Assembly: GCA_900545165.1 (NCBI GenBank)
Contig: UQYA01000007.1
Location: 1-35,193, forward strand
Direction of reading: 5' to 3'
Length of the DNA: 35,193 nucleotides
Source: an uncultured Collinsella sp.
Lineage (GTDB): Bacteria; Actinomycetota; Coriobacteriia; Coriobacteriales; Coriobacteriaceae
Position 1 is the stretch's first letter, and each line of letters starts with the position of its first letter. The translations under genes and the position numbers were made by a program. Below the pieces are notes generated by a model. That model was not told the DNA's origin. It was given only the letters and a program-made list of their open reading frames with translations, and did no database searches. Shown in pieces: positions 8,920-16,956 of the stretch.

Positions 8920-10140
8920 ATGGTTGATACAGATTTTGCTTGGCGGCTTACGCAAAGACTCGTGCGGATCGACAGTTCCGACCCAGGTGCGTATGAGGGC
9001 GAGATTGAACGCTATATCAAAGCGTTGGTTGAGGAACGGTTAGCGCAGCTGAGCCATCCGGTACTCGATGCCGTGCAAATTGCAGAGCTCGAAGTACTCC
9101 CCGGGCGCCGCAACCTTATGGTCACCGTGCCGGGACTGGGCGACGAGGCGCGGCTGGTCTATATCTGCCACATGGATACCGTTACCTTGGGCGACGGCTG
9201 GGACGCGGACATTACGCCGCTCGGGGCGGTCGTGCGCGACGGCAAGCTCTACGGCCGCGGTGCCTGCGATATGAAGGGTGGCCTGGCCTGTGCCATTGCC
9301 GCACTGGTCCATACGCTCGAGCGCGTGGCGGCGGATGGCGCGCTGCCCCGCCGCGGCTTTTCGCTCATCTGCTCGGTCGACGAGGAAGACTTTATGCGAG
9401 GCTCCGAGGCAGCCATCGATGCCGGCTGGGTCGGTTCGCGCGAATGGGTGCTGGACACCGAGCCCACCGACGGACAGATCCAGGTGGCGCACAAGGGGCG
9501 TACGTGGTTCGAGATTGAAATGGCTGGCGTGACGGCGCATGCGAGCCAGCCGTGGAAGGGCGCGGATGCCGTCGCCGCCATGGCCGAGGTCGTGTGTTCA
9601 CTCCGTCGCGCGTTTGTGGCGCTGCCCGCGCACGATGAGCTGGGGTCTTCGACCATCACGTTTGGCCAAATCGAGGGCGGATATCGCCCCTATGTCGTGC
9701 CCGACCACGCCAAAGTCTGGGTCGACATGCGTCTGACCCCGCCGACCGATACGGCCGCCGTGACGCGCATGGTAGAGCAGGCCATCGCCGTCGCCGAAGC
9801 CGCCGTTCCCGGTTGCCATGGCAGCTACACCGTGACGGGCGACCGCCCCGCCATCGAGCGCGACCCGAACTCTCCCCTTCTAGCAGCGCTCAAGCGTGCT
9901 GCCGATGACGTGACGGACGCGGACACGACCGTCGGCTTCTTTACCGGCTACACCGACACCGCCGTCATTGCCGGCAAGACAGGTAACCGCAATTGCATGA
10001 GCTACGGTCCCGGGTCGCTCGCGCTCGCGCACAAGCCCAACGAATATGTGCCCCACGCCGATATCGTTCATTGTCAGCAGGTGCTAATCGCGCTCGCCGA
10101 TAACGTGCTCTGGAGCGCGGATAGCCAAGTTGGGGCATAA
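8920..10140 (+). CDS. M20 family metallopeptidase (ArgE/DapE-like)
   Basis: A 406-residue zinc-dependent deacylase/peptidase. The metal and catalytic motifs of M20 are present: CHMDT (H84, D86), GRGACDMKGG with the bridging Asp near 119, the DEED acidic pair near 153, and a dimerisation domain with TAHASQPWKGADA. Family members remove acetyl or succinyl groups from amino acids or cleave dipeptides; specificity cannot be told here. ATG 8920 is preferred (GAGGTG upstream) because the longer frame would begin inside the preceding terminator. TACAAT at 8881-8886 is a possible -10. A DUF1015-like gene follows after 39 bp, probably in the same transcript. Confidence 0.87.
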   Translation: MVDTDFAWRLTQRLVRIDSSDPGAYEGEIERYIKALVEERLAQLSHPVLDAVQIAELEVLPGRRNLMVTVPGLGDEARLVYICHMDTVTLGDGWDADITPLGAVVRDGKLYGRGACDMKGGLACAIAALVHTLERVAADGALPRRGFSLICSVDEEDFMRGSEAAIDAGWVGSREWVLDTEPTDGQIQVAHKGRTWFEIEMAGVTAHASQPWKGADAVAAMAEVVCSLRRAFVALPAHDELGSSTITFGQIEGGYRPYVVPDHAKVWVDMRLTPPTDTAAVTRMVEQAIAVAEAAVPGCHGSYTVTGDRPAIERDPNSPLLAALKRAADDVTDADTTVGFFTGYTDTAVIAGKTGNRNCMSYGPGSLALAHKPNEYVPHADIVHCQQVLIALADNVLWSADSQVGA

Positions 10141-10179
10141 TATGCCGCGAACAAACCGACTCGCGCGTTAGGACCGCCC

Positions 10180-10863
10180 ATGAAAGCACTTCCGTTTCCC
10201 TGCATCCGCCCGGCTCAGGACCGCGTGCTCGAAGCGCTGCCGCAGATGGGCGGCATCTTGAGCGGCAACGACGCCCTGCGCGGCGCCATTGCCGATGGCC
10301 TGATGCTCAAAGACCCGGGTGCGGCGTATTACGTGTACGAATGCTCGGGCGAGCCGGGACGCGTGACGGGTGTCGTGGCGATTTGCCCGACGAGTGTACT
10401 TGCGGGCGGCAAGGGCGATGCCAGCGCTGACGTGGCCGCCGCTGCGCACGCGATCGCCGAGCTCAAAGTTCAGCCGCGCCCCGTGTCGCTCGCCTACGAA
10501 GCCTCGCCCGTCATGGATATCATCCTCGGCGCCGCAAAAGAGGGCGCTTCACTCTATGCCGTCACCGACCCCGCCGGCATTACGCACCGCGTGTGGGAGG
10601 TCAAGCGCGAGGACGCCGTCGGCGCCATCCGTGCCATGCTCGACCAGGCGCCGGAGCCGGCACTGGCCGACGACCCCGCCTACGCTGCCGCGCTGGTCGG
10701 GGCATCACAGCTCCTGGCCGACGATGCCCGTGCCGCCGGCACCTACACGGGCAAAGAGCCGTTCAACTTTACCGTAGCTGTGCTCTTCCCCGCCGCGCAG
10801 GTCAGCGGCGGCGTGCCGCAGGTTCCGACGGGTCTGCTCACGCACCAGGTCGCACGGTTCTAG
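10180..10863 (+). CDS. Short DUF1015-like protein
   Basis: A 227-residue protein of unknown function. It resembles DUF1015 proteins in its opening (F-P-C-I-R-P-A), the LKDPGAAYYVYEC strand and the later VTDPAGITHRVWEV segment. The family is usually around 400 residues, so this is roughly half length yet intact, with no frameshift seen. DUF1015 genes are commonly found next to serA/serC, which fits the position here two genes after serA and strengthens the assignment. AGGA lies 7 bp upstream of the ATG. A strong terminator follows. Confidence 0.6.
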   Translation: MKALPFPCIRPAQDRVLEALPQMGGILSGNDALRGAIADGLMLKDPGAAYYVYECSGEPGRVTGVVAICPTSVLAGGKGDASADVAAAAHAIAELKVQPRPVSLAYEASPVMDIILGAAKEGASLYAVTDPAGITHRVWEVKREDAVGAIRAMLDQAPEPALADDPAYAAALVGASQLLADDARAAGTYTGKEPFNFTVAVLFPAAQVSGGVPQVPTGLLTHQVARF

Positions 10864-10907
10864 CAAGACCAAACCGCCCGGCACAAAAATCGGCAGCTCA
10901 ACAAACA

Positions 10908-10949
10908 GGGGGCGGAGATGCAGCAGGTACATGCATCTCCGCCCCTTTT
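10908..10949 (+). terminator. Rho-independent terminator
   Basis: Stem GGGGCGGAGATGCA (10909-10922) pairs perfectly with 10932-10945, followed by TTTT. It ends the peptidase/DUF1015 transcript. Because the loop is small and the arms are symmetric, it may also slow transcripts coming from the opposite strand. Confidence 0.9.
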
Positions 10950-10992
10950 GCGTCGAGAAGTTATGCCAGCGACCCGTGCCGCCACGCTCGCG

Positions 10993-11628
10993 TTATCCGC
11001 GCTGCGGACCTGCAGTAGCCACAAGCGGTTCAAGCCCCAGCTCGCACGCGTAATCCTCCTGCGTAAAGACTTCGACCAGCTCAAACGTGTCGGATTCGTC
11101 GTCAAACGCAAAGTGCAGCACTGAGCAGTTGCCCGGCACGCGTTCGCGCTCGTCGGCCGCCGCGCCCCGCACGTGGTCCAAAAACTCCTTGATAGCCGAG
11201 CCGTGGCTCACCGCGAGCACGCACTCGTGGTCCGGACGTCGCATAAGATCGGTTATCGTCGCCGCCATGCGCTCGCGCACCTGCATCTGGCCCTCGCCGC
11301 CAAACTGACGATAGAAATCTCGCCACGGGCGCTCGGGCATAAGCATCACGCGCTCGGCCTCAAAGTCGCCAAAGAACCACTCACGCAGACCGTCCAGGCG
11401 CTCGTACGCCAAGCCCGGCCACAGGTTGGCGATAGTCTGCTCGGTGCGATGAAGTGTGGAGGTGTAGGCATGATCGGGTTCAATGCCGCGCGCACGCAAG
11501 AACATGCCGGCACGCGCCGCCTGGTCGCATCCCAGCTGCGTGAGCGGCGAGTCACTCCAACCCTGAATAATGCGCTTAAGGTTGAATATTGTCTGCCCAT
11601 GACGAACCAGATACAGGTCTTTATTCAT
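10993..11628 (-). CDS. Histidine phosphatase (phosphoglycerate mutase-like), copy 2
   Basis: A 211-residue cytosolic phosphatase of the histidine acid phosphatase/PGAM branch. Catalytic features are all present: LVRHGQT (H10 is the phospho-acceptor), the second Arg in STLHRTEQT, a LREWFFGDFE acidic donor segment, and VSHGS with the second His. ATG 11628 is chosen (AAAGGA 5 bp upstream) over a non-ATG start eight codons earlier. It lies 17 bp after a paralogue of the same family and is presumably co-transcribed with it. The substrate is unknown; relatives dephosphorylate small phosphate esters. Confidence 0.85.
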   Translation of the reverse strand: MNKDLYLVRHGQTIFNLKRIIQGWSDSPLTQLGCDQAARAGMFLRARGIEPDHAYTSTLHRTEQTIANLWPGLAYERLDGLREWFFGDFEAERVMLMPERPWRDFYRQFGGEGQMQVRERMAATITDLMRRPDHECVLAVSHGSAIKEFLDHVRGAAADERERVPGNCSVLHFAFDDESDTFELVEVFTQEDYACELGLEPLVATAGPQRG

Positions 11629-11645
11629 AGGGGTCCTTTCGTTCG

Positions 11646-12188
11646 TTACCAATCAAGGAGCGAAAACGCACCGTCGCAATAGCCAAAATGAAGCACGGCA
11701 CCGTTGTCGGGTAGCTCTCCCCTGCCAGTCACATACTCAAGAAACTCCTGGCAGGAAGAGCCGTGGGAGACTGCCAGCACACAGTCGTGCTGCGGCCTGG
11801 CCATGATGTGGGACAGCGCCGCGACCATGCGCGACTGGAGCTCGCCTTCAGACTCGCCACCAAAGGCCACCGGATAATCACCCCAGGGCTGCGGCGGCAT
11901 CTCGCGATTTGATGTACCCTCCAGCGAGCCCAAATGCCACTCGCGCAGGTCATCGACCAGCTCTATCGAGCGGCCCTCACCAGCAATTAGCTCAGCCGTA
12001 CGCCGCGCCCGGCCCAACGGGGAGGAATACACACGGTCAAAGGTCACGCCACGCGCCTCAAACGCCGCGCGCGTCGCCAGCGCCTGCTCGCGCCCGCGCG
12101 CCGTAAGCGGCGAATCGTGCCCACCCTGCAAAATGTTCTGCACATTGAGCTCAGTCTGCCCATGCCGCACCAAATACAAATCTGCCAC
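11646..12188 (-). CDS. Histidine phosphatase (phosphoglycerate mutase-like), copy 1
   Basis: A 180-residue paralogue of the next gene, with LVRHGQT (H9), SSPLGRARRTAE, LREWHLGSLEG and VSHGSS all in order. It starts at GTG 12188 with GGGGAGGA upstream. Both copies share the FGGE element and the wording VLAVSHGS, so this looks like a tandem duplication that has since diverged, copy 1 being shorter at the C-terminus. Both appear catalytically competent. Confidence 0.85.
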   Translation of the reverse strand: MADLYLVRHGQTELNVQNILQGGHDSPLTARGREQALATRAAFEARGVTFDRVYSSPLGRARRTAELIAGEGRSIELVDDLREWHLGSLEGTSNREMPPQPWGDYPVAFGGESEGELQSRMVAALSHIMARPQHDCVLAVSHGSSCQEFLEYVTGRGELPDNGAVLHFGYCDGAFSLLDW

Positions 12189-12203
12189 ACGTCCTCCCCT
12201 CGC

Positions 12204-12238
12204 ACCACCGCAAAGGGGACAGGTACCTTTGTGGTGGT
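12204..12238. repeat. Palindrome family A (ACCACC...GGGGAC), copy 1
   Basis: ACCACCGCAAAGG (12204-12216) pairs with CCTTTGTGGTGGT (12226-12238) with one G-T wobble, closing a loop GGACAGGTA. It is a clear homologue of the element at 24755-24789, which lies in the opposite orientation. Confidence 0.85.
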
Positions 12239-12270
12239 TTACCGCCGGATCACACCGCGGTGACGCTCAG

Positions 12271-12942
12271 CTACACCAGTACGTCGGCAAGCGGGCGCTT
12301 GGGTACGTGGTGCACCTGCGCCTCGTCGCGCCAGTAATTAATTGAGCCGTCGGGGTTGGAATCGATCGCATCGATCACCTGCGTCTCGGCCGGAACGCCA
12401 AACGCCATGATCAGCTTGAGCTCATACTTGTCGCTATCGAGCCCCATGGCATCGATCGCGTGGGGCGTAAAGGCCTTGAACATGCAGGCTGCCACCTCGG
12501 GCGTGGCGCTGCGGGCGGCGAGCATCATCGTCTGCGCGGCAATGCCCGTGTCGACCTCAGTAATAGGAGCGGCGGGCTTGCCCGGAACGGCGCGCTCGGC
12601 AAGAATCGCGATGTAGCCGGTCGGGCGCTCGCCCTCGGCAGGACCCGACCAGTCCTTAAGCGCGCCGGCCCATGCAAGCTCGTCAAACACGCGAGCGCAG
12701 TCCTCGGAACCGCTTACCACATGAAAACGCAGACGCTGAGCATTGGCGCCGCAGGGAGCCAGGTGCGCCAGTTCCGCCAGCTCGAGCAAAAACTCGCGCG
12801 GCACGCGCATGGACTCGTCAAAGCGACGGCACGTACGGGCGCGGCGGACCAGCGCGTCAAACGTGTCCAGGCCGAGCTTTTCGCAACCTTGCTTTGCCAT
12901 CGACTCCGCGCTAGACGGCGCCGCGGGAACTGTTTCGTTCAT
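12271..12942 (-). CDS. Nitroreductase family protein
   Basis: A 223-residue FMN-dependent oxidoreductase-like protein. The Arg-rich entry (RRARTCRRFDESMRVP), LAPCGANAQRLRFHVV and the IAAQTMMLAA helix match the nitroreductase fold, which reduces nitro groups, quinones or related compounds with NAD(P)H. The conserved C-terminal half (AFTPHAIDAMGLDSDKYELKLIMAFGVP) fits too. ATG 12942 is preferred over TTG 12954, although its GGGGG ribosome site is weak. The natural substrate is not predictable. Confidence 0.82.
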   Translation of the reverse strand: MNETVPAAPSSAESMAKQGCEKLGLDTFDALVRRARTCRRFDESMRVPREFLLELAELAHLAPCGANAQRLRFHVVSGSEDCARVFDELAWAGALKDWSGPAEGERPTGYIAILAERAVPGKPAAPITEVDTGIAAQTMMLAARSATPEVAACMFKAFTPHAIDAMGLDSDKYELKLIMAFGVPAETQVIDAIDSNPDGSINYWRDEAQVHHVPKRPLADVLV

Positions 12943-13177
12943 AGGGACCCCCAATTTCGGGCAATTGTTCTTAGGAAAATCTAACCTAAAACGTAGGCAA
13001 TAACGAACAGGGCCGCAATGTTCTACACCTGTTGAATAGAAAATCGCGACGTGGGGAACAACGGAAACAATTCGGGGCCTTTGGGTTACGTTTCACCCTC
13101 CCCGACCCATACGTCAGCGCCTTTAGGCGATACTGGTCGTAACGATCAAGGCTTACGCCACACGGAAAGGAGACATT
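12943..13177. promoter_or_regulatory. Divergent intergenic region (nitroreductase/DUF308)
   Basis: 235 bp with no ORF. It must hold promoters for both directions. GATACT near 13128-13133 may be a -10 for the DUF308 gene. Nothing else is supportable. Confidence 0.25.
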
Positions 13178-13780
13178 ATGGGCATCTTTAAGAACGATGA
13201 CCAAAAATCGAGCCAGTTTGGATTTGACGAGAAAAGCATGGCGGGCAAAGCCGTCAAGGCCGTACGCTGGATCTACGCCATCACGGGCGTCTTAGCGCTC
13301 ATTGCTGGTATCGCGCTGCTTTTTGCACCCGCCAAGTCCCTCGTCTTTTTGACGACTGTCCTGGGTTTTTACTTTGTAATCACTGCTGCCATTAGGCTGT
13401 TCACTGCCATTTTTGAGCCGCTGCTGCCCACCGGCTGGCGCGTGACGAGCATCATCTCCAACCTACTCATTATCTTGGGCGGCGTCATAATCCTGCGCAA
13501 CCAGGCCTTCTCGACCGCGACGCTCACCACGATGGTGGTTATCGTGGCCGGCTTTGGCTGGATTGTCGAAGGTGTCATGTCCATTCTGGAGTCCGAGCTT
13601 TCGTCCAACCGCGCCCTCGCTATCCTGAGCGGCGCACTCTCCATCATCGCCGGCATGTTCGTGTTTATCTATCCGCTGTGGTCGGCCAAGATGCTCGTTA
13701 TCTTTAGCGGCGCCGCGCTGCTGGTGTTTGGCGTTACGCTGATTGTTCGCGCTATTCAATTTGGCAAACTGGTGCACTAG
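13178..13780 (+). CDS. DUF308 (HdeD-like) membrane protein
   Basis: A 200-residue integral membrane protein with about six hydrophobic helices arranged as repeated pairs, starting after a polar N-terminus of about 25 residues. The pattern (GVLALIAGIALLFAPAKS, then LIILGGVIIL) matches the HdeD/DUF308 family. HdeD is linked to acid resistance in E. coli, but most homologues are uncharacterised. AAAGGAG precedes the ATG. Its stop codon directly abuts the start of the next gene, so the two are translationally linked. Confidence 0.82.
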   Translation: MGIFKNDDQKSSQFGFDEKSMAGKAVKAVRWIYAITGVLALIAGIALLFAPAKSLVFLTTVLGFYFVITAAIRLFTAIFEPLLPTGWRVTSIISNLLIILGGVIILRNQAFSTATLTTMVVIVAGFGWIVEGVMSILESELSSNRALAILSGALSIIAGMFVFIYPLWSAKMLVIFSGAALLVFGVTLIVRAIQFGKLVH

Positions 13781-14263
13781 ATGCCGCGAACGCTCTTTAT
13801 TGATGCCGACGCCTGCCCGGTCACGCGCGAGTCGATTGACTGCGCGCGGCGGGCGGGCGTCGCCGTTGTTATCGCCGGCAACAGCACGCAAAACCTGGAA
13901 CGGCACATTCGCCGCGACGACCCGCGTGATGCCGAGCACGCGCGACGCGGCTTTTGGGTCACGACGCTCGATGTGAGCGTGGGCGCCGACAGCGCCGACT
14001 TTGCCATTGTCGAACGCCTGCAGGCGGGCGACGTAGTCGTGACGCAGGACATTGGCTTGGCGAGCATGGTGCTCGGCCGCGATGCCGCCGCAATCGGTGT
14101 GCGCGGGCGCGTCTACGACAAGGCGACCATCGACATGCAACTGTTTATTCGCCACGAGGAAAAGAAGGTGCGCCGCGCCGGCGGACGCACTCGCGGACCG
14201 GCGGCATTTACCAGCGAAGACCGCGCTCGTTTTAAGCGAAACCTCACCGAGCTGCTGCGCTAA
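13781..14263 (+). CDS. YaiI/YqxD family protein (DUF188)
   Basis: A 160-residue protein with the family's FIDADACPV opening (acidic residues near a PIN-like active site), an ADFAIVERLQAGDVVVTQDIGLA core, and a basic C-terminus ending in a segment typical of DUF188. The molecular function is unknown; resemblance to PIN-type nuclease folds suggests a nuclease, but that is inference. It begins at the base after the DUF308 stop, with no own ribosome site beyond upstream translation. Confidence 0.88.
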   Translation: MPRTLFIDADACPVTRESIDCARRAGVAVVIAGNSTQNLERHIRRDDPRDAEHARRGFWVTTLDVSVGADSADFAIVERLQAGDVVVTQDIGLASMVLGRDAAAIGVRGRVYDKATIDMQLFIRHEEKKVRRAGGRTRGPAAFTSEDRARFKRNLTELLR

Positions 14264-14265
14264 CC

Positions 14266-14305
14266 AAGGTAGATTTTTGGGACGTGCCTAAAAATCTACC
14301 TTTTT
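14266..14305 (+). terminator. Palindrome family B (GTAGAT...GGGAC) acting as terminator
   Basis: A perfect 13-bp stem (AAGGTAGATTTTT at 14266-14278 with 14290-14302) with loop GGGACGTGCCT, followed by a T-run to 14305. It serves as a terminator for the DUF308/YaiI pair and is also a member of the GGGAC repeat set; a degenerate inverted copy lies at 14338-14370. Confidence 0.8.
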
Positions 14306-14337
14306 GTTTTGGCAGCGGGGAATGCCCTGGTCACAGG

Positions 14338-14370
14338 GGTAGATCGTAAGACATGTCCCAATAATCTACT
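14338..14370. repeat. Palindrome family B, second copy (inverted)
   Basis: Read on the minus strand this is AGTAGATTATTGGGACATGTC followed by ...GATCTACCCC, aligned closely with the element at 14266 but with an imperfect stem. It overlaps the stop codon of the metal exporter gene. The two copies face each other about 35 bp apart, like a REP pair. Confidence 0.7.
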
Positions 14371-15464
14371 TAAAGGCCAACGGCGGATAGGATGAGGCCC
14401 CAGCCGGCACCGATGACGTACATCATGATCAGGAACAGGACGTTTTCGCGGGCGCTGCGGTTGGTGCGGAACAGCACCAGGTAGCCCACACCAGCAGAGA
14501 TGAGCGTGCCGGCGAGCATCGGGGCCAGCTGCAGCGCGCCTTCCAGGTACAGTTGTGTGATGACGACGCTGGCCGAGCAGTTGGGAATCAGGCCGACAAG
14601 CGCCGAACCCAGGACGGCGAGCGTCTCGTTGCCACGCAGGAACTGCTCGATCGCGGACTCGCCGAAGGTCTCGAGCACGGCGACCAGAATCAGCGTCACC
14701 AGAAAAATGAATACCGATACCTGCACGGTGTGCGAGATGGCGCTGCGAATAATCGACAGGAGGGGCGCGCCCTCGTGAGAGTGGGAGTGACCGTGGCCAT
14801 CATGGTGTTCATGCTCGTCCTCATGACCGTGATCGTGGCCATGTCCGTGTTCGTGCTCGTCCTCGTCCTCGTCCTCATCGCAACCGCAATGGTCGCGCTC
14901 GCACAGCTCATGGATGTGATCGGCGCTCACGCCCGCCTCGGCCACCTCGTCGATGATGTCACCGCCAGTGTGGTCGTCGTGCGCGCAGTTCACATGAGCC
15001 GGATTAGCAGCGGTCCCCAGCACGGTACGGCGAATCGCCGCATGTGCGCGAGCGTTACGACGCAGGCCGCGAATGGCGGCGTCCACGATAAAGCCCGTGA
15101 CCAGCGCGATCAGCGCCTTCGAAGCCAGAAGCATCGCCATGGTCTGCACGGGAACTTGCTCGGCGAGCAACAGCGGCAGCATCTCATCGGAGGTCGAGAG
15201 AAACACCGCCACCAGGGTACCCAGCGTCGCGACGCGACCGGCGTACAGCGTGGCCGCCATTGCCGAAAAGCCGCACTGCGGCACCATGCCCAGCAACGAG
15301 CCAACCACGGGGCCCGCGGCTCCGGCACGCTTGATGGCGCCGTTAACGCGGTTGCCCGCAACATGCTCGAGCGTCTCGAGGGCCAGATATGTCACCAACA
15401 AAAACGGCACCAGCGAGAGCGTGTCCTTGCCGGCGTCGAGCAGAATATCAATCAACAAACCCAT
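14370..15464 (-). CDS. Putative heavy-metal exporter, ArsP_2 (10-TM) family, His-rich loop
   Basis: A 364-residue membrane protein with two similar halves of about five hydrophobic helices. The halves carry the paired motifs GMVPQCGFSA and GLIPNCSASV, each with a Cys, as in the ArsP_2/putative manganese or arsenic efflux family. The linker (about residues 165-235) is extremely acidic and histidine-rich (DEDEDEDEHEHGHGHDHGHE and onward), a likely metal-binding segment. Its codon use makes DNA that looks repetitive, but the frame is coding. The substrate is uncertain (Mn, Zn or As). Upstream CCTAG/CTAGG half-sites suggest metal-dependent control. Confidence 0.75.
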   Translation of the reverse strand: MGLLIDILLDAGKDTLSLVPFLLVTYLALETLEHVAGNRVNGAIKRAGAAGPVVGSLLGMVPQCGFSAMAATLYAGRVATLGTLVAVFLSTSDEMLPLLLAEQVPVQTMAMLLASKALIALVTGFIVDAAIRGLRRNARAHAAIRRTVLGTAANPAHVNCAHDDHTGGDIIDEVAEAGVSADHIHELCERDHCGCDEDEDEDEHEHGHGHDHGHEDEHEHHDGHGHSHSHEGAPLLSIIRSAISHTVQVSVFIFLVTLILVAVLETFGESAIEQFLRGNETLAVLGSALVGLIPNCSASVVITQLYLEGALQLAPMLAGTLISAGVGYLVLFRTNRSARENVLFLIMMYVIGAGWGLILSAVGL

Positions 15465-15507
15465 GACGGATGGAACCTTTCGTGTCTTTCGGCAGCATTG
15501 TAAAAGT

Positions 15508-15542
15508 CCTAGCGGTCAACTAGGGTATTGTAGTTATCCTAG
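15508..15542. promoter_or_regulatory. CCTAG/CTAGG operator cluster for the metal exporter
   Basis: Two overlapping dyads: CCTAG (15508-15512) with CTAGG (15520-15524), and CTAGGGTA (15520-15527) with TATCCTAG (15535-15542). They sit about 45-80 bp upstream of the exporter start and could bind a DtxR/MntR-type repressor, such as the one encoded at 21492-21869. The link is inferred, not shown. Confidence 0.45.
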
Positions 15543-15636
15543 GCGCGATGCCAATAGTTGCCCATGGTAAACTATCATCTCGCCACATCTTAATGACTCA
15601 AAGCCGCACGACGCGGCCCATCCAAGGAGCAGTTAT

Positions 15637-16605
15637 ATGAACGTTTCACAAGCACTCGAATACGAGCGCCAGCCGTTTATTCCCATGTTTATCTATGGCG
15701 ATCATGGCGCCATGGAGTCCGAGCGCCAGAAGGGCGAAGAGGCCCTTAAGGTGCTCGAAACCGAGTACTTTACCGCCGAGGGCGACCCCAGCTTCGACTT
15801 TGCCACCGTGCGCGACCTGGCTGACCGCAACCGCGACCTGTGCGACCAGATTGGCGAGGCGCGCCTGCGCAACGTGACGCCCGCGACGCTTTCGCGCGGT
15901 CTGTCCGACGCCGACACCTGCGCCGCCATCGGCAAGATGCAAAAGCGCACCGCCGCGTCCGTCATGCGCGAGATCCGCGGCGACCGCGACGCGCTCGGCG
16001 TGGCGTACGCCCGCAAGCCTATCCAAGGCACAGTGCTCGGCATCGACATCGAGACCACCGGCCGTGCACCCGAGCGCGGCTACATCATCAACGTGGGCTG
16101 GGAGATCATGGAGCTCACCAGCGACGCCGTCCCGCACGACGCCGAGGCACACTACTGCGGCCTGCCCGATATCTACCGCGGCGAGGATGTGCCGCTGTCG
16201 AATATCCACCACATCACCTGGGACGACATCGACGGCAAAACGCCCTTCCGCGAGAACAAAGAGCTGCAAAAGCAGCTGCTCAAGCTTATGAAGAAGTACC
16301 CGTACATGGCGCATAACGCCGCGTTCGAGGACAGCTGGTTCAAGATCCACCTGGACGGCTACGCCGAGGCACGCCGCGCGGGTAAGATTATCGTCATCGA
16401 CTCGCGCCAGATTTGCCGCAGCTTGGACGCCGACGTGCGCTCGCTCCCCCGCGAGTCCGCCCCCGCTGCGCTCGAGAACTGGGCGCGCCGCCGTGGAACC
16501 CTCGCCGCCGACGCCAACGAGCAGCATCTGGGCCTCGACGACACCGACCTCATGCTCCGCACGGTTCAGGCCGAGTTCAACCTCAAGAACCTGTTTGCCA
16601 AGTAG
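15637..16605 (+). CDS. DnaQ-like 3'-5' exonuclease (DEDDh)
   Basis: A 322-residue protein with an RNase T/DnaQ-like nuclease domain from about residue 130: GIDIETTG (D137, E139) as Exo I, MAHNAAFEDSW as Exo II with the second Asp, and QHLGLDDTD with H and D as Exo III. These bind two metal ions and hydrolyse nucleic acid from the 3' end. The first 130 residues are helical, lack a recognised domain and may set substrate choice. AAGGAG lies upstream of the ATG. Domain context does not tell whether DNA or RNA is the target. Confidence 0.84.
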   Translation: MNVSQALEYERQPFIPMFIYGDHGAMESERQKGEEALKVLETEYFTAEGDPSFDFATVRDLADRNRDLCDQIGEARLRNVTPATLSRGLSDADTCAAIGKMQKRTAASVMREIRGDRDALGVAYARKPIQGTVLGIDIETTGRAPERGYIINVGWEIMELTSDAVPHDAEAHYCGLPDIYRGEDVPLSNIHHITWDDIDGKTPFRENKELQKQLLKLMKKYPYMAHNAAFEDSWFKIHLDGYAEARRAGKIIVIDSRQICRSLDADVRSLPRESAPAALENWARRRGTLAADANEQHLGLDDTDLMLRTVQAEFNLKNLFAK

Positions 16606-16639
16606 AAACGTCTACGACAAACTCCGGCGTAGATCACGA

Positions 16640-16675
16640 GCGGCCTCGCAGCGGGAAACCCCGCAGCGGGGCCGC
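16640..16675 (+). terminator. GC-rich hairpin after the exonuclease gene
   Basis: Nested complementary arms GCGGCC (16640-16645) with GGCCGC (16670-16675) and GCGGG with CCCGC inside. It lacks a T-run, so its terminator role is uncertain. Confidence 0.35.
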
Positions 16676-16956
16676 CCTACGTTCCACAGATAGATCTGCC
16701 ATCACAAATTCTGAACCCTTATTTTGAACGATTTCGGCCAATTCCCGACACGCAATTCGTTGTCGGATGGTGATGCATCGATATCAAATGTGCAGCAATT
16801 GAGTATTTCTATGCTATAGCCAAGCTGCGAAAACGTTTATTTATGGCATACCAACCCATAACTGCGTCAAGCTTTTGGACAGCATTTGGTTAGACCTCTA
16901 AAACGGCTTTTCCACTCAGCGCCATCAACACGGCATTAGCTGACACGATATATACC
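16676..16956. promoter_or_regulatory. Lower-GC leader region with possible promoter
   Basis: About 280 bp with lower GC than its surroundings. It contains a hairpin CCGACA...TGTCGG (16745-16766) and a possible promoter TTGGAC (16875-16880), 16-bp spacer, TCTAAA (16897-16902) for the downstream gene. No Shine-Dalgarno is seen before the ATG at 16957. Confidence 0.3.

Noticed and set aside
14775..14895. Short tandem repeats suggesting a CRISPR or microsatellite
   Set aside because: The pattern comes from codons for a His/Asp/Glu-rich protein loop; there are no regular spacers.
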